64,000 nucleotides of DNA from Chitinimonas koreensis (GTDB lineage: Bacteria > Pseudomonadota > Gammaproteobacteria > Burkholderiales > Chitinimonadaceae). Below the pieces are notes generated by a model that saw only the letters and a list, made by a program, of their open reading frames with translations, had not been told where the DNA came from and did no database searches. The stretch is taken from positions 1,203,001 to 1,267,000 of the forward strand of contig NZ_CP060704.1 in assembly GCF_014353015.1 (NCBI RefSeq). Direction: 5' to 3'. Shown here piece after piece: positions 37,705-47,335 of this stretch. The position numbers and the translations under genes are program-made. Every line of letters starts with the position of its first letter. Position 1 is the stretch's first letter.

Positions 37705-37822
37705 GCAATCCGGCAGGGCGGTTAGGCGCCGTCGCGCAATCCCGTACCAGCCGGCCCGCAGTATAGGCCGACGGCCGGATGCAGGCACATCCGGCGTCCG
37801 GCCGGCCGGGCGCGCGAGGGCC

Positions 37823-38647
<825 letters not shown>

Positions 38648-38691
38648 GGCTTGGGTTTCCTGATCGTTTGGATTCGTTTGGGTATGCGCGG

Positions 38692-39897
38692 CTAGCCGCA
38701 GAACGCCGCGATGCGGCGCGCGCCCTCGACGCAGTCGGCCAGCGGCGCGACCAGCGCGATGCGGATGCGGCCGGCGCCGGGATTGGCGCCGTGGGCGTCG
38801 CGGGCCAGGTAGCTGCCGGGCAGCACGGTGACGTTGCAGTGCCGGTAGACGTCGCGGGCGAAGGCCGCGTCGTCGCCGCCGAAGCGCGCCGGCACCTGCG
38901 CCCACAGGTAGAAGGCCGCGTCGGGCAGCGCGGCGCCGAGCGGGCCGGCCAGGAGCGGCACCACCGCTTCGAACTTGGCGCGGTACTGGGCGCGGTTGGC
39001 CTCGACGTGGGCCTCGTCGCGCCAGGCGGCGGCGCTGGCGGCCTGCACCATGGCCGACATGGCCGAGCCGTGATAGGTGCGGTAGAGCAGGAAGCCGGCC
39101 AGCACGGCCGGGTCGCCGGCGACGAAGCCCGAGCGCAGGCCGGGCGCGTTGGAGCGCTTGGACAGGCTGGAGAACACCACCAGCCGGCGCTGATCGCGGC
39201 CGAGCCGGTGGGCGGCTTCGAGCCCGCCGAGCGGCGGCGCGTCGAACCAGATCTCGGAATAGCACTCGTCGCTGGCGATGACGAAGCCGTAGCGGTCCGA
39301 CAATTCGAACAGCTCGCGCCAGTCGTCGAGCGACATCACCGCGCCGGTCGGGTTGCCCGGCGAGCAGACGAACACCAGCTGGGTGCGGCGCCAGACCGCT
39401 TCGGGCACCGCCTGCCAGTCGGGCTGGTAGCGGCGTCCGGCCAGGCAGTTGACGTAGTAGGGCTCGGCGCCGGCCAGCAACGCGGCGCCTTCGTAGATCT
39501 GGTAGAACGGGTTGGGCGAGATCACCACCGGCGCCGCGCCGTCGAGCGCGGCCGCGTCGCGGTCGATCACGGCCTGGACGAAGCTGAACAGCGCCTCGCG
39601 GCTGCCGAGCACCGGCAGCACGCCGGTGGCCGGATCGGGCCGCGGGATGCCGTAGCGCTGCGCCAGCCAGTCGGCGATGGCGCCGCGCAGCTCGGCCGAA
39701 CCGAGCGTGGCCGGGTACTGGGCTAGGCCGCCGAAATGGGCCGTCAGCGCATCGAGGATCAGCGGCGGGGTCGGGTGCTTCGGCTCGCCGATCGACAGGT
39801 CGACATGGCGCAGCGCGGCGTCCGGCTGCGCATCGGCGAGCAGCGCCTTGAGGCGCTGGAACGGGTAGGGCTGCAGGCGGTCGAGCAGGGGATTCAC
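38692..39897 (-). CDS. dapC: Succinyldiaminopimelate transaminase
   Basis: 401 residues, a fold-type I PLP aminotransferase of the DapC type. It makes N-succinyl-LL-diaminopimelate precursor with glutamate as amino donor, the step next to DapD. Landmarks: LSIGEPKHPTPPLI near the N-terminus, CSPGNPTGAVMSL, ASDECYSEIWFD (Asp and Tyr contacting PLP), and the Schiff-base lysine in FSSLSKRSNAPGLRSGFVAG. Being first of a dapC-dapD operon supports the substrate call over other class I aminotransferases. Confidence 0.95.
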   Translation of the reverse strand: MNPLLDRLQPYPFQRLKALLADAQPDAALRHVDLSIGEPKHPTPPLILDALTAHFGGLAQYPATLGSAELRGAIADWLAQRYGIPRPDPATGVLPVLGSREALFSFVQAVIDRDAAALDGAAPVVISPNPFYQIYEGAALLAGAEPYYVNCLAGRRYQPDWQAVPEAVWRRTQLVFVCSPGNPTGAVMSLDDWRELFELSDRYGFVIASDECYSEIWFDAPPLGGLEAAHRLGRDQRRLVVFSSLSKRSNAPGLRSGFVAGDPAVLAGFLLYRTYHGSAMSAMVQAASAAAWRDEAHVEANRAQYRAKFEAVVPLLAGPLGAALPDAAFYLWAQVPARFGGDDAAFARDVYRHCNVTVLPGSYLARDAHGANPGAGRIRIALVAPLADCVEGARRIAAFCG

Positions 39898-40242
39898 GGC
39901 GGGGGGGCGGTCGGTCGGCGAAATCGTTCGATTATGCGGGAGGTTGGCCGCGTCGCAAAACGCGGGCCCAGGCTGCGCCGGGCGGCCGCGCTGCGGCGCT
40001 CCGGATCGGCCTGCGGGTTCGCCCGGATGCCGGTAACTATTTGTAAATCAGGTGTTTGTCGATGATCCGGCATGGCCGGCCGGCGGGGCCGGGAGCGCCG
40101 CCGGGCCGCGTCATTGCTCGCAAATTGAATTTGCTTAGCGTTTTCCGGTCAGTCGCGGCGGCCGGTCGCGAGGCGACCGGCGGCGGTCGAGCGGCTAAAC
40201 TAGCGGCCTTTCCGCCCACTCGCATCCATCCTGGAGTCGTGC
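39898..40242. other. Intergenic region without a recognised gene
   Basis: The space separates divergent dapC (-) and a small secreted protein gene (+). It must hold both promoters. A short AT-rich stretch at about 40034-40062 (ACTATTTGTAAATCAGGTG) and another at 40118-40140 stand out from the GC-rich surroundings. I see no repeat, RNA gene or convincing promoter pair. Confidence 0.5.
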
Positions 40243-40596
40243 ATGCCTCGTTTCACCCACCTGTTCCGCCCGCTGCTGGCCGGCGCCGTCGCCCTGCTGC
40301 TTGCCGCGCCCGTGCAGGCCGAGGGCAATCCGCCGCTGTCGGAACAGCCCAGTCCCGCCGCGCCGCCGCGCGTCGACAATCCGCTGCCCGGCGACGATCC
40401 GGCCGCGGCCGAGCCGGTCGGCTCGCCCAAGCGCCGCGCCAGCGCGCCGCTCAGCAAACGCGAGCGCGCCGCCGCGGCGCGGGCCGCCAAGGGCAAGAAA
40501 TCGGCCAAGGCCGCCACGGGCAAGAGCCGCGCCAAGGCGGCCAAGCCGGCGGCGCGCGGCAAATCGACCAAGCCGCTCAAGAAACGCCGCAAGTAG
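40243..40596 (+). CDS. Small secreted Lys/Ala/Pro-rich protein
   Basis: 117 residues of unknown function. Residues 1-26 form a signal peptide (FRPLLAGAVALLLAAPVQA, cleavage expected before EGN). The mature part begins with a Pro-rich acidic stretch. It becomes strongly basic from about residue 65 (SKRERAAAARAAKGKKSAK and similar Ala-Lys runs to KKRRK at the end), like histone H1-type tails. The low-complexity tail may bind nucleic acid or anionic envelope polymers; this is inference from charge alone. Confidence 0.7.
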   Translation: MPRFTHLFRPLLAGAVALLLAAPVQAEGNPPLSEQPSPAAPPRVDNPLPGDDPAAAEPVGSPKRRASAPLSKRERAAAARAAKGKKSAKAATGKSRAKAAKPAARGKSTKPLKKRRK

Positions 40597-40694
40597 CCGA
40601 TGACACGGCGTGCGCCTGCCCGAGTTCGTTTGGGCGCACGGCACGGGCCGGCGGATCGTTTCGCCGCCGGCCGGTCAAACTGGAAAGGAGGAAC

Positions 40695-40889
40695 ATGGAC
40701 ATCTCCAGCCTAGCCAATGCCGCGTCCAATATGGCCGCGGCCAATACTGCCTCGGCGGCGTCGATGCTGACGCTGCGCAAGGCGCTCGACCTGCAGGCGC
40801 AGAACGCCGCGACCTTGCTGCAGGCCTTGCCGCAGCCCGCGTCGAGCAATCCGCCCAACCTGGGCAACCTGATCGACGTGCGGGCCTGA
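40695..40889 (+). CDS. YjfB family small protein (putative motility-related)
   Basis: 64 residues beginning at the ATG at 40695, which has a perfect AAAGGAGGA site six bases in front. Longer frames through it are not supported. The sequence MDISSLANAASNMAAANT, then LRKALDLQAQNAATLLQALPQP, and the ending NPPNLGNLIDVRA match the short YjfB-like family found in many Beta- and Gammaproteobacteria. That family is annotated as putative motility protein without firm experimental role. A terminator follows directly. Confidence 0.85.
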   Translation: MDISSLANAASNMAAANTASAASMLTLRKALDLQAQNAATLLQALPQPASSNPPNLGNLIDVRA

Positions 40890-40927
40890 CCCGGCCGGGC
40901 TCGCGCCCGCACACGTCTTTCGCATTG

Positions 40928-40955
40928 AACGCCGCCCCCGGGCGGCGTTTTTGCT
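40928..40955 (+). terminator. Rho-independent terminator after the YjfB-like gene
   Basis: AACGCCGCC-CCCG-GGCGGCGTTTTT gives a nine-pair GC-rich stem followed by five T, 39 bases behind the stop. Confidence 0.9.
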
Positions 40956-40990
40956 GGCCCCGGCGCGCCGAGGCCATGCCGGCCGCATGG

Positions 40991-40996
40991 TAGAAT
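40991..40996 (+). promoter_or_regulatory. Possible -10 box (TAGAAT) of the helicase-mltG-tmk-holB operon
   Basis: TAGAAT lies 44 bases before the helicase start, next to CGGCCGG. No clear -35 box is seen at the right distance, but the same TAGAAT in a CGGC/GCCGG context recurs upstream of tatD, ndh and rpsF. Confidence 0.35.
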
Positions 40997-41039
40997 CGGC
41001 CGGCTTTTCGACACCCACCCCTGCCGGTTTCCCGATTCC

Positions 41040-43174
41040 GTGACCACCCTCGACGACGTCTTCAGCGAAGGCGGCCTGTTCGCCCAGGCCCTGCCCGGCT
41101 ACCGCCCGCGCGCGCAGCAGGTGGAGATGGCGCGCGCGGTCGAACAGGCCATCCGCAGCAAGAAGCCGCTGATCGCCGAGGCCGGCACCGGTACCGGCAA
41201 GACCTACGCCTACCTGGTGCCGGCGCTGCTGTCGGGCGGCAAGGTGATCGTCTCGACCGGGACCAAGACGCTGCAGGACCAGCTGTTCCACCGCGACCTG
41301 CCCAAGGTGCGCGCGGCGCTCAAAGTGCCGGTCACCATCGCGCTGCTCAAGGGCCGCGCCAACTACGTCTGCCGCTACCACCTCGAGCGCGCGGTGGCCG
41401 ACGGCCGCTTCGGCAGCAAGGAGCAGGTCGCCCAGCTGCACGACATCGTGCGCTTCGCCGCGGTCAGCGCCGACGGCGACAAGTCGGCCTGCAGCAAGGT
41501 GCCCGAGTCGTCGCCGGTGTGGCAGCACGCGGTGTCGACGCGCGACAACTGCCTCGGCACCGACTGTCCCAACTACCAGGACTGCTTCGTCATGCAGGCG
41601 CGCCGCCAGGCGCTCGATGCCGACGTGGTGGTGGTCAACCATCACCTGTTCTTCGCCGACGTCTGGCTCAAGGACGAAGGCGCCGGCGAGCTGCTGCCGC
41701 GCTGCAACACGGTGATCTTCGACGAGGCCCACCAGTTGCCCGAGGTCGCCAGCCTGTTCTTCGGCGAGACCGTGGCCTCGGGCGCGCTGCTCGAGCTGGC
41801 GCGCGACAGCCGCGCCGAAGCGCTGTCCGCCGCCAAGGATTTCGTCCACCTGCCGGCCGCCGCGCTGGCGCTGGACAAGGCGGTGCGCGACCTGCGGCTG
41901 GTGTTCGGCCAGGAGCCGCTGCGGCTGCCGCAGCATGCGCTGGCCGGCCGGCTCGACTTCATCGAGGCGCTGGCCGAGCTGGAGACCGCGCTCGACGAGC
42001 TGGCCGACCGGCTGGCCGACCAGTCCGAGCGCTCCGAAGGCCTCGATGCCTGCCGCCGCCGCGCCCAGGAACAGCTCGGCGTGTTGCGCCGCTGGCGCGA
42101 GGGCCTGAGCGCGCCGCCGGTGACCGCGCCCAATGCGCCTGCGGCCAAGCCGGCCGGGACGGCCGACTTGCTGTCCGCGGCCAGCAAGCCGGCAGGGTCC
42201 GCGGCCAACAAGTTGGCTGCGTCCACTGCCAACAAGTTGGCAGTGGACAGCAAGGATGGCGAGGGTGCCGACAAGAAGCCGCAGCCGATCGACGCGGTCT
42301 ACTGGCTCGAAGTCGGCCCGATGGGCTTCCAGCTCAACGCCACGCCGCTCGACATCGCCCGCCTGTTCGCCCGCCAGATGAACCAGGAGCGCGCCTGGAT
42401 CTTCACCAGCGCCACCCTGGCGATGAACGGCAACTTCAAGCACTACGCCCACGAGATGGGGCTGTGGGACGCCGAGCAGAGCGCCTGGGAGTCGCCGTTC
42501 GCCTACAAGAAGCAGGCGGTGCTCTACGTGCCGCAGGGCCTGCCCGATCCGAACAGCCGCGACTACACGCCGGCGGTGGTCGAGGCCGCGCTGCCGCTGC
42601 TCGAGCTCAGCGAGGGCCGCGCCTTCCTGCTGTTCACCAGCCTGCGCGCGATGCGCGAGGCCTACGACATCCTGCAGGCGCGGCTGCCGGCCATGGGCCT
42701 CAAGTACCCGCTGCTGCTGCAGGGCGAGGGCACCCGCACCGAGCTCCTGGAGCGCTTCCGTACCCTGCCCAACGCCATCCTGGTGGCCAGCCAGACCTTC
42801 TGGGAAGGCATCGACGTCAAGGGCGAGCAGCTGCAGCTGGTGGTCATCGACAAGCTGCCGTTCGCGCCGCCGGACGACCCGGTGCTGTCGGCCCGCGTCG
42901 ACAAGATCAACAAGGCCGGCCGCAATGCCTTCATCGAATACCAGTTGCCGCGCGCGGCGATCACGCTCAAGCAGGGCGCCGGCCGGCTGATCCGCGACGA
43001 GCAGGACCGCGGCGTGCTGATGATCGCCGACCCGCGCCTGGTCGAAAAACCCTACGGCAAGCAGATCTGGCAGGCCTTGCCGCCGATGACGCGCACGCGC
43101 GAGCTGTCCGTCGTTCAACGCTTCTTCGCCCATATCCGCAATGGCCAAACGCCGATCCCGCCCAAGAAGGCTAA
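41040..43174 (+). CDS. dinG: DinG/YoaA-family ATP-dependent DNA helicase (XPD-like)
   Basis: About 711 residues from the GTG at 41040. It is an iron-sulphur superfamily 2 helicase, 5'-3' on DNA. Walker A is AEAGTGTGKT (near 46-55) and the DEAH box is VIFDEAHQLPE. Four Cys for the cluster are seen in ANYVCRYH, SACSKVP, NCLGTDC and NYQDC. Helicase motifs VASQTFWEGIDVKGEQ and QGAGRLIRDEQDRG close the C-terminal RecA fold. A low-complexity insert with repeated ANKLA lies around residues 365-415. As printed, the frame runs on into mltG. One missing C at 43161-43163 would move it to the TAA at 43172-43174, ending in PPQEG, which I take as the real end. DinG and YoaA cannot be separated with certainty. 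Confidence 0.88.
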
Positions 43175-44186
43175 GCGCAGCGGCGCCTTCGGCCGCTTCC
43201 TGACCACCTTGTTCCTGCTCGGCTGCCTTGCCGTGGCCGGCGCCGGCGCCTACGTCTGGCGCTACCTCGATACGCCTTACCCGCTGGACGGCGCGCCGCG
43301 CGCCTTCGTGCTCGAGCGCGGCATCACCATGAAGATGGCGGCCAACCAGCTGGCCGGCGAAGGCCTGGTGACCGAGCCGTGGCTGCTGGCGCTGGTGGCG
43401 CGCGTCAACGGCGCCGCGCCGCGCATCAAGGCCGGCAGCTACGAGCTGAGCCAGCCGGTCAAGCCGCTGCAACTGCTGGCCAAGCTCACCGACGGCGACG
43501 TCTCCAGCGCCACGCTGACGGTGGTCGAAGGCTGGAACTGGCGCCAGCTGCGCGCCGCGCTCAATCGCCACCCCGACCTGCGCCACGACAGCGCGGCGAT
43601 GGACGATGCAGCTTTGCTGGCCGCGGTCGGCGCCCGCGAGCCGCATCCCGAGGGCCTGTTCTTCCCCGACACCTACCACTTCGCCAAGCAGAGTTCGGAC
43701 ATCCATGTGCTCAAGCGCGCCTACAAGGCGATGCAGGCCAAGCTCGACGCCGCCTGGCAGGCGCGCGCGGCCGACCTGCCGCTGGCCTCGCCCTACGAGG
43801 CGCTGACGCTGGCCTCGATCGTCGAGAAGGAAACCGGCGCGCCGCGCGACCGCGCGATGATCGCCGCGGTGTTCGAGAACCGCCTGCGCATCGGCATGCG
43901 GCTGCAGACCGACCCGACCGTGATCTACGGCCTGGGCGAAGCCTTCGACGGCAACCTCAAGCGCATCCACCTCGAGACCGACACGCCGTACAACAGCTAT
44001 ACCCGCGGCGGCCTGCCGCCGTCGCCGATCTCGATGCCGGGCGAGGCGGCGCTGCTGGCCGCCACCAACCCGGCGCAATCGAAGGCGCTGTATTTCGTCG
44101 CCCGCGGCGACGGCACCTCGTATTTCTCCGCGACCCTGGCCGAGCACAACCAGGCGGTGCGGCGCTACCAACTCGGAGCCAAGTGA
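43141..44186 (+). CDS. mltG: Endolytic murein transglycosylase MltG, start separated by one missing base
   Basis: About 348 residues once one C is added in the CCC run at 43161-43163. The ATG at 43141 then gives MAKRRSRPKKAKRSGAFGRF, a basic cytoplasmic tail before the membrane segment LTTLFLLGCLAVAGAGAYVW. Without the base the frame appears joined to the helicase. The YceG domain has FFPDTYHFAKQS and the catalytic Glu in LASIVEKETGAPRDR, then DPTVIYGLGE and TPYNSYTRGGLPPSPIS. MltG cuts nascent glycan strands and sets their length. It overlaps the helicase by 34 bases and tmk by one base (TGATG), as in the common mltG-tmk-holB operon. Confidence 0.9.
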
Positions 44187-44811
44187 TGTCCCGTGGCCGC
44201 TTCATCTCCCTGGAAGGCCTCGACGGCGCCGGCAAGAGCACCCACCTGGCCTGGCTCACCGCCCACCTGGCCGATCGCGGCATCGACCACCGGGTCACCC
44301 GCGAGCCCGGCGGCACGCCGCTCGGCGAGCAGTTGCGCGCGCTGCTGCTGGAGCAGTCCATGCACCTCGACACCGAGGCGTTGCTGATGTTCGCCGCGCG
44401 GCGCGAGCACCTGGCCCAGGTGATCGAGCCGGCGCTGGCGGCCGGCCGCTGGGTGGTGTGCGATCGCTTCACCGACGCGACCTATGCCTACCAGGTCGGC
44501 GGCCGCGGCCTGCCGCTGGCGACCTTCGAAGCGCTCGAACGCGCGGTGCAGGGCCGGCCCGGGGGCTGGTCGAGCCCGAGCTGACGCTGTTGTTCGACGT
44601 GCCGCTGGCGGTGAGCCGCGCGCGACTGGCCAACGGCCGCGAACTCGACCGCTTCGAGCGCGAGGCCGACGACTTCTTCGAACGCGTGCGCGCTGCCTAC
44701 CTGGCCCGCGCCGCCGCCGCGCCGCAGCGCATCCGGGTGGTCGACGCCAGCCGGCCGCTCGACGCGATCCAGGCCGAGCTGGCCGCCATCCTGGCCGGCT
44801 TCGGGGGCTGA
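44186..44811 (+). CDS. tmk: Thymidylate kinase, frame broken by one missing base
   Basis: It phosphorylates dTMP to dTDP. The first frame gives MSRGRFISLEGLDGAGKST (P-loop), TREPGGTPLGEQLR and VCDRFTDATYAYQ (DR motif), then goes wrong at the G run 44561-44565. The second frame continues GLVEPELTLLFDVPLAVSRARL and RIRVVDASRPLDAIQAELA. One additional G restores 208 residues with all motifs. tmk is essential, so a true frameshift is very unlikely. It starts inside the mltG stop and is followed after two bases by holB. Confidence 0.9.
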
Positions 44812-44813
44812 CG

Positions 44814-45824
44814 ATGCTCTATCCCTGGCAACACGCGGCCTGGCAGGCGTTGCTCGAACAGCGCGAGCGGCTGCCGCACGCGCTGCTGCTCACCGGCGAG
44901 CCCGGCATCGGCAAGCTGGCCTTCGGCCGCCACCTGGCGCAATCGCTGCTGTGCGAGGCGGCCTCGGCGACCAAGCCCTGCGGCGAGTGCGACGCCTGCC
45001 GCTGGTTCCTGGCCGGCAACCATCCCGATTTCCGCGAGCTGGCGCCGGCCAGCGAGGACGAGGGCGAGGAGGAAGAATCGAGGGCCAAGAAGAAGCCGTC
45101 GGCCTGGATCACCATCGACCAGGTGCGCGAGCTCAACGATTTCGTCCACCTGACCGCCCACCGCGCCGGCCGCCGCGTCACGCTGGTGCAGCCGGCCGAG
45201 ACGCTCAACCTGGCCTCGGCCAACGCGCTGCTCAAGACGCTGGAAGAGCCGCCCGAAGGCGCGCTGTTCATCCTGGTCAGCCACCAGTGGCGGCGCCTGC
45301 TGCCGACCATCCGCAGCCGCTGCCGCCGGCTCGCGCTGCCGCTGCCCGAGCGCGCCGCCGCGCTCGAGTGGCTGGCGCAGCAGGGCCTGGCCGATGCGGA
45401 AGCGCACCTGGCCGAGGCCGGCGGCGCGCCGCTGGCGGCGTTGGAGCGCGCCGACGCGGCCGTGCTGGCGGCGCGGCGCGCCTTCCTGGCCGAGCTGGCC
45501 GAACCGCGCCGGCTCGATCCGCTGGCGCTGGCCGAGCGGCTGGACAAGCAGAAAATCGAAGTCGCCCGCGTCACCGACTGGCTGGCGCGCTGGCTGCACG
45601 ACCTGGCGCGCTTGGGCCTGGCCGACTCCGTCCGCTATTATCCGGACCAAACGGATAGGCTGGCCGCGCTGGCGCGCGCGCTCGACCCGGTCCGGCTGAT
45701 GCGTTACCACGACGCGGTGATCGAGGCGAAGAAGTTCGCCGGCCATCCGCTCAACGCACGGCTCGTCTACGAGCAATTGCTGTTCGGTTACCAGCAGGCC
45801 CTGCGGCCTGTACAAAAAGGATAA
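44814..45824 (+). CDS. holB: DNA polymerase III delta' subunit
   Basis: 336 residues. It is part of the clamp-loader complex that places the beta clamp on DNA. N-terminal AAA+ fold: LLTGEPGIGKLAFGRHLAQSLLCE with a modified P-loop. The zinc-binding Cys cluster is around KPCGECDACRWFLAGNHPDF. The sensor region is ASANALLKTLEEPPEGALFILVS and the IRSRC motif is TIRSRCRRLALP. An acidic/basic low-complexity loop (EDEGEEEESRAKKK, about 81-95) lies between the zinc site and sheet. The start is two bases behind tmk and pilZ follows nine bases after the stop. Confidence 0.95.
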   Translation: MLYPWQHAAWQALLEQRERLPHALLLTGEPGIGKLAFGRHLAQSLLCEAASATKPCGECDACRWFLAGNHPDFRELAPASEDEGEEEESRAKKKPSAWITIDQVRELNDFVHLTAHRAGRRVTLVQPAETLNLASANALLKTLEEPPEGALFILVSHQWRRLLPTIRSRCRRLALPLPERAAALEWLAQQGLADAEAHLAEAGGAPLAALERADAAVLAARRAFLAELAEPRRLDPLALAERLDKQKIEVARVTDWLARWLHDLARLGLADSVRYYPDQTDRLAALARALDPVRLMRYHDAVIEAKKFAGHPLNARLVYEQLLFGYQQALRPVQKG

Positions 45825-45833
45825 GCACGCAAC

Positions 45834-46211
45834 ATGTCCGAAGCGCCCAAACCCGCCGCACCGGCCGCCCCGCGCGCTGGCGGCGTGCTTTCGCTCAGCA
45901 TCAAGGAAAAGGCCGGCCTGTTCGCCGCCTACATGCCCTTCGTCACCGGCGGCGGCATCTTCATCCCGACCGCCAAGGCCTACAGCGTCGGCGACGAGGT
46001 GTTCATGCTGCTGCAACTGATGGACGACCCGGCCCGTATCGCGGTGTCGGGCAAGGTGGTCTGGATCACCCCCAACGGCGCCCACGGCAACCGCACCCAG
46101 GGCATCGGCGTGCAGTTCTCGGCCAACGAGGCCGGCCAGCAGGCGCGCGCCAAGATCGAGGGCATCCTCGGCGGCGCGCTGCAGTCGAGCCGCACCACCC
46201 ACACCATGTAG
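45834..46211 (+). CDS. pilZ: PilZ-domain protein of the type IV pilus/c-di-GMP group
   Basis: 125 residues. After a Pro/Ala-rich start comes a compact PilZ fold: VLSLSIKEKAGLFAAYMPFVTGGGIFIPT, then VGDEVFMLLQLMDDP, VSGKVVWITP and QGIGVQFSAN. The canonical RxxxR and DxSxxG c-di-GMP motifs are absent. This is the known state of true PilZ, which works with PilB and FimX in pilus assembly and does not bind the nucleotide. The position behind holB and before tatD is the usual one for pilZ. Confidence 0.92.
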   Translation: MSEAPKPAAPAAPRAGGVLSLSIKEKAGLFAAYMPFVTGGGIFIPTAKAYSVGDEVFMLLQLMDDPARIAVSGKVVWITPNGAHGNRTQGIGVQFSANEAGQQARAKIEGILGGALQSSRTTHTM

Positions 46212-46235
46212 CGCCCGGCCGCCGCCGGAGCGGCT

Positions 46236-46241
46236 AGAATC
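46236..46241 (+). promoter_or_regulatory. Possible -10 box (TAGAAT) upstream of tatD
   Basis: GCGGCTAGAATCGACGGGCG shortly behind the pilZ stop resembles the TAGAAT contexts before ndh and rpsF. The distance to tatD is about 320 bases, across repeat E. No clear -35 box. Confidence 0.3.
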
Positions 46242-46300
46242 GACGGGCGCCGCGGCGCCCGTTGTTCATTCGTCCGCATGCGATTGAAAAAGCTGCGCCC

Positions 46301-46394
46301 GAGCGTAGCGAGGCTCCCTCTGGCCTACCCCACGAAGTCTTCGACTTCGCGGGGACCCCGGTGGCGGCGAGGCGGGGGAGCGGGAATGGATCAG
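46301..46394 (-). repeat. GAAGTC-hairpin repeat, copy E (inverted)
   Basis: Reverse-oriented core copy: GAGCGTAGCGAGGCTCCCTC, then the CCCCACGAAGTCTTCGACTTCG hairpin half by half, then the G-rich complement of the CT stretch. The loop differs (TTC for TGC), yet the stem is kept. It lies in the 350-base gap between pilZ and tatD. The bases 46395-46561 have no recognised feature apart from the tatD ribosome site region. Confidence 0.85.
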
Positions 46395-46561
46395 AAGGGT
46401 GCCGGCCGTTCAGCGTCTATCGCGTTTAAGCGCGCGGCTGCGCGGAGTTGTTGCCCGTCCTGGCGGGCTTGCAACGCCGGCCTCCCCTTGCGGGGATTGC
46501 CGAGTGCCTGCGCTGCAGGTGGTCCTCGAAATACAGGTAATTCATAGCAAGCGCCCACCCC

Positions 46562-47335
46562 ATGTTCATTGATTCGCACTGCCACATCGATTTTCCCGAG
46601 CTCGCCGAGCGCGGCGACGAGCTGATCGCCGCCATGGCCGCCAACCGCGTCAGCCACGCGCTGTGCGTGTCGGTGAACCTGCCGCACTGGCCCAACGTGA
46701 TCGCCATGGCAGAGCGCTATCCCAACGTCTACGCCTCGGTCGGCGTGCATCCGGACTACGAGGACGAGACCGAGCCGACCGTCGAGCAGCTGGTCGAGCT
46801 GGCCCGGCACCCGCGGGTGGTGGCGATCGGCGAGACCGGGCTCGACTACTACCGGCTCGAGGGCGACCTCGAATGGCAGCGCGAGCGCTTCCGCGTGCAC
46901 ATCCGCGCCGCCCGCGCCGCCAACAAGCCGCTGATCGTGCATACCCGTTCGGCTTCGGACGACACGCTGCGCATCATGGCGGAGGAAGGCGCCGCCGAGG
47001 CCGGCGGCGTGATGCACTGCTTCACCGAGACCCAGGCGGTGGCCGACGCGGCCATCGCGCAGAACTTCTACATCTCGTTCTCCGGCATCGTCACGTTCAA
47101 GAAGGCCGAGGAGCTGAAGGAAGTGGCGCGCACCATCCCGCTCGAACGCATGCTGATCGAGACCGACTCGCCCTATCTCGCGCCGGTGCCGTTCCGCGGC
47201 AAGCAGAACCAGCCGGCCTACGTGCGCCACGTCGCCGAGCACATCGCCGACCTGCGCGGCATCGCGGTGGAGGAGGTGGCGGCCGCCACCAGCGCCAACT
47301 TCGCCCGGCTGTTCCAGCTCGAGGGGCGGCTGTGA
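46562..47335 (+). CDS. tatD: TatD-family metal-dependent hydrolase
   Basis: 257 residues. A TIM-barrel metal-dependent deoxyribonuclease/phosphodiesterase of the TatD/YcfH family. Metal ligands: SHCHIDF at 5-11, GETGLDYYR around 92-100, HTRSASDDT, MHCFTE and TDSPYLAP near residue 202. The C-terminal ending VEEVAAATSANFARLF is the usual TatD end. The position behind pilZ is conserved, as in the tmk-holB-pilZ-tatD strings of Beta- and Gammaproteobacteria. Its stop overlaps the GTG start of the next gene. Confidence 0.95.
   Translation: MFIDSHCHIDFPELAERGDELIAAMAANRVSHALCVSVNLPHWPNVIAMAERYPNVYASVGVHPDYEDETEPTVEQLVELARHPRVVAIGETGLDYYRLEGDLEWQRERFRVHIRAARAANKPLIVHTRSASDDTLRIMAEEGAAEAGGVMHCFTETQAVADAAIAQNFYISFSGIVTFKKAEELKEVARTIPLERMLIETDSPYLAPVPFRGKQNQPAYVRHVAEHIADLRGIAVEEVAAATSANFARLFQLEGRL

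Noticed and set aside
40710..44171. A 1,153-residue open frame opposite the helicase and mltG
   Set aside because: Antisense shadow of the helicase-mltG region with low-complexity composition; the plus strand holds clear helicase and MltG motifs.
41040..44186. A natural bifunctional helicase-transglycosylase
   Set aside because: One missing C explains both the lost helicase stop and the lost MltG start, and six other genes show the same kind of defect.
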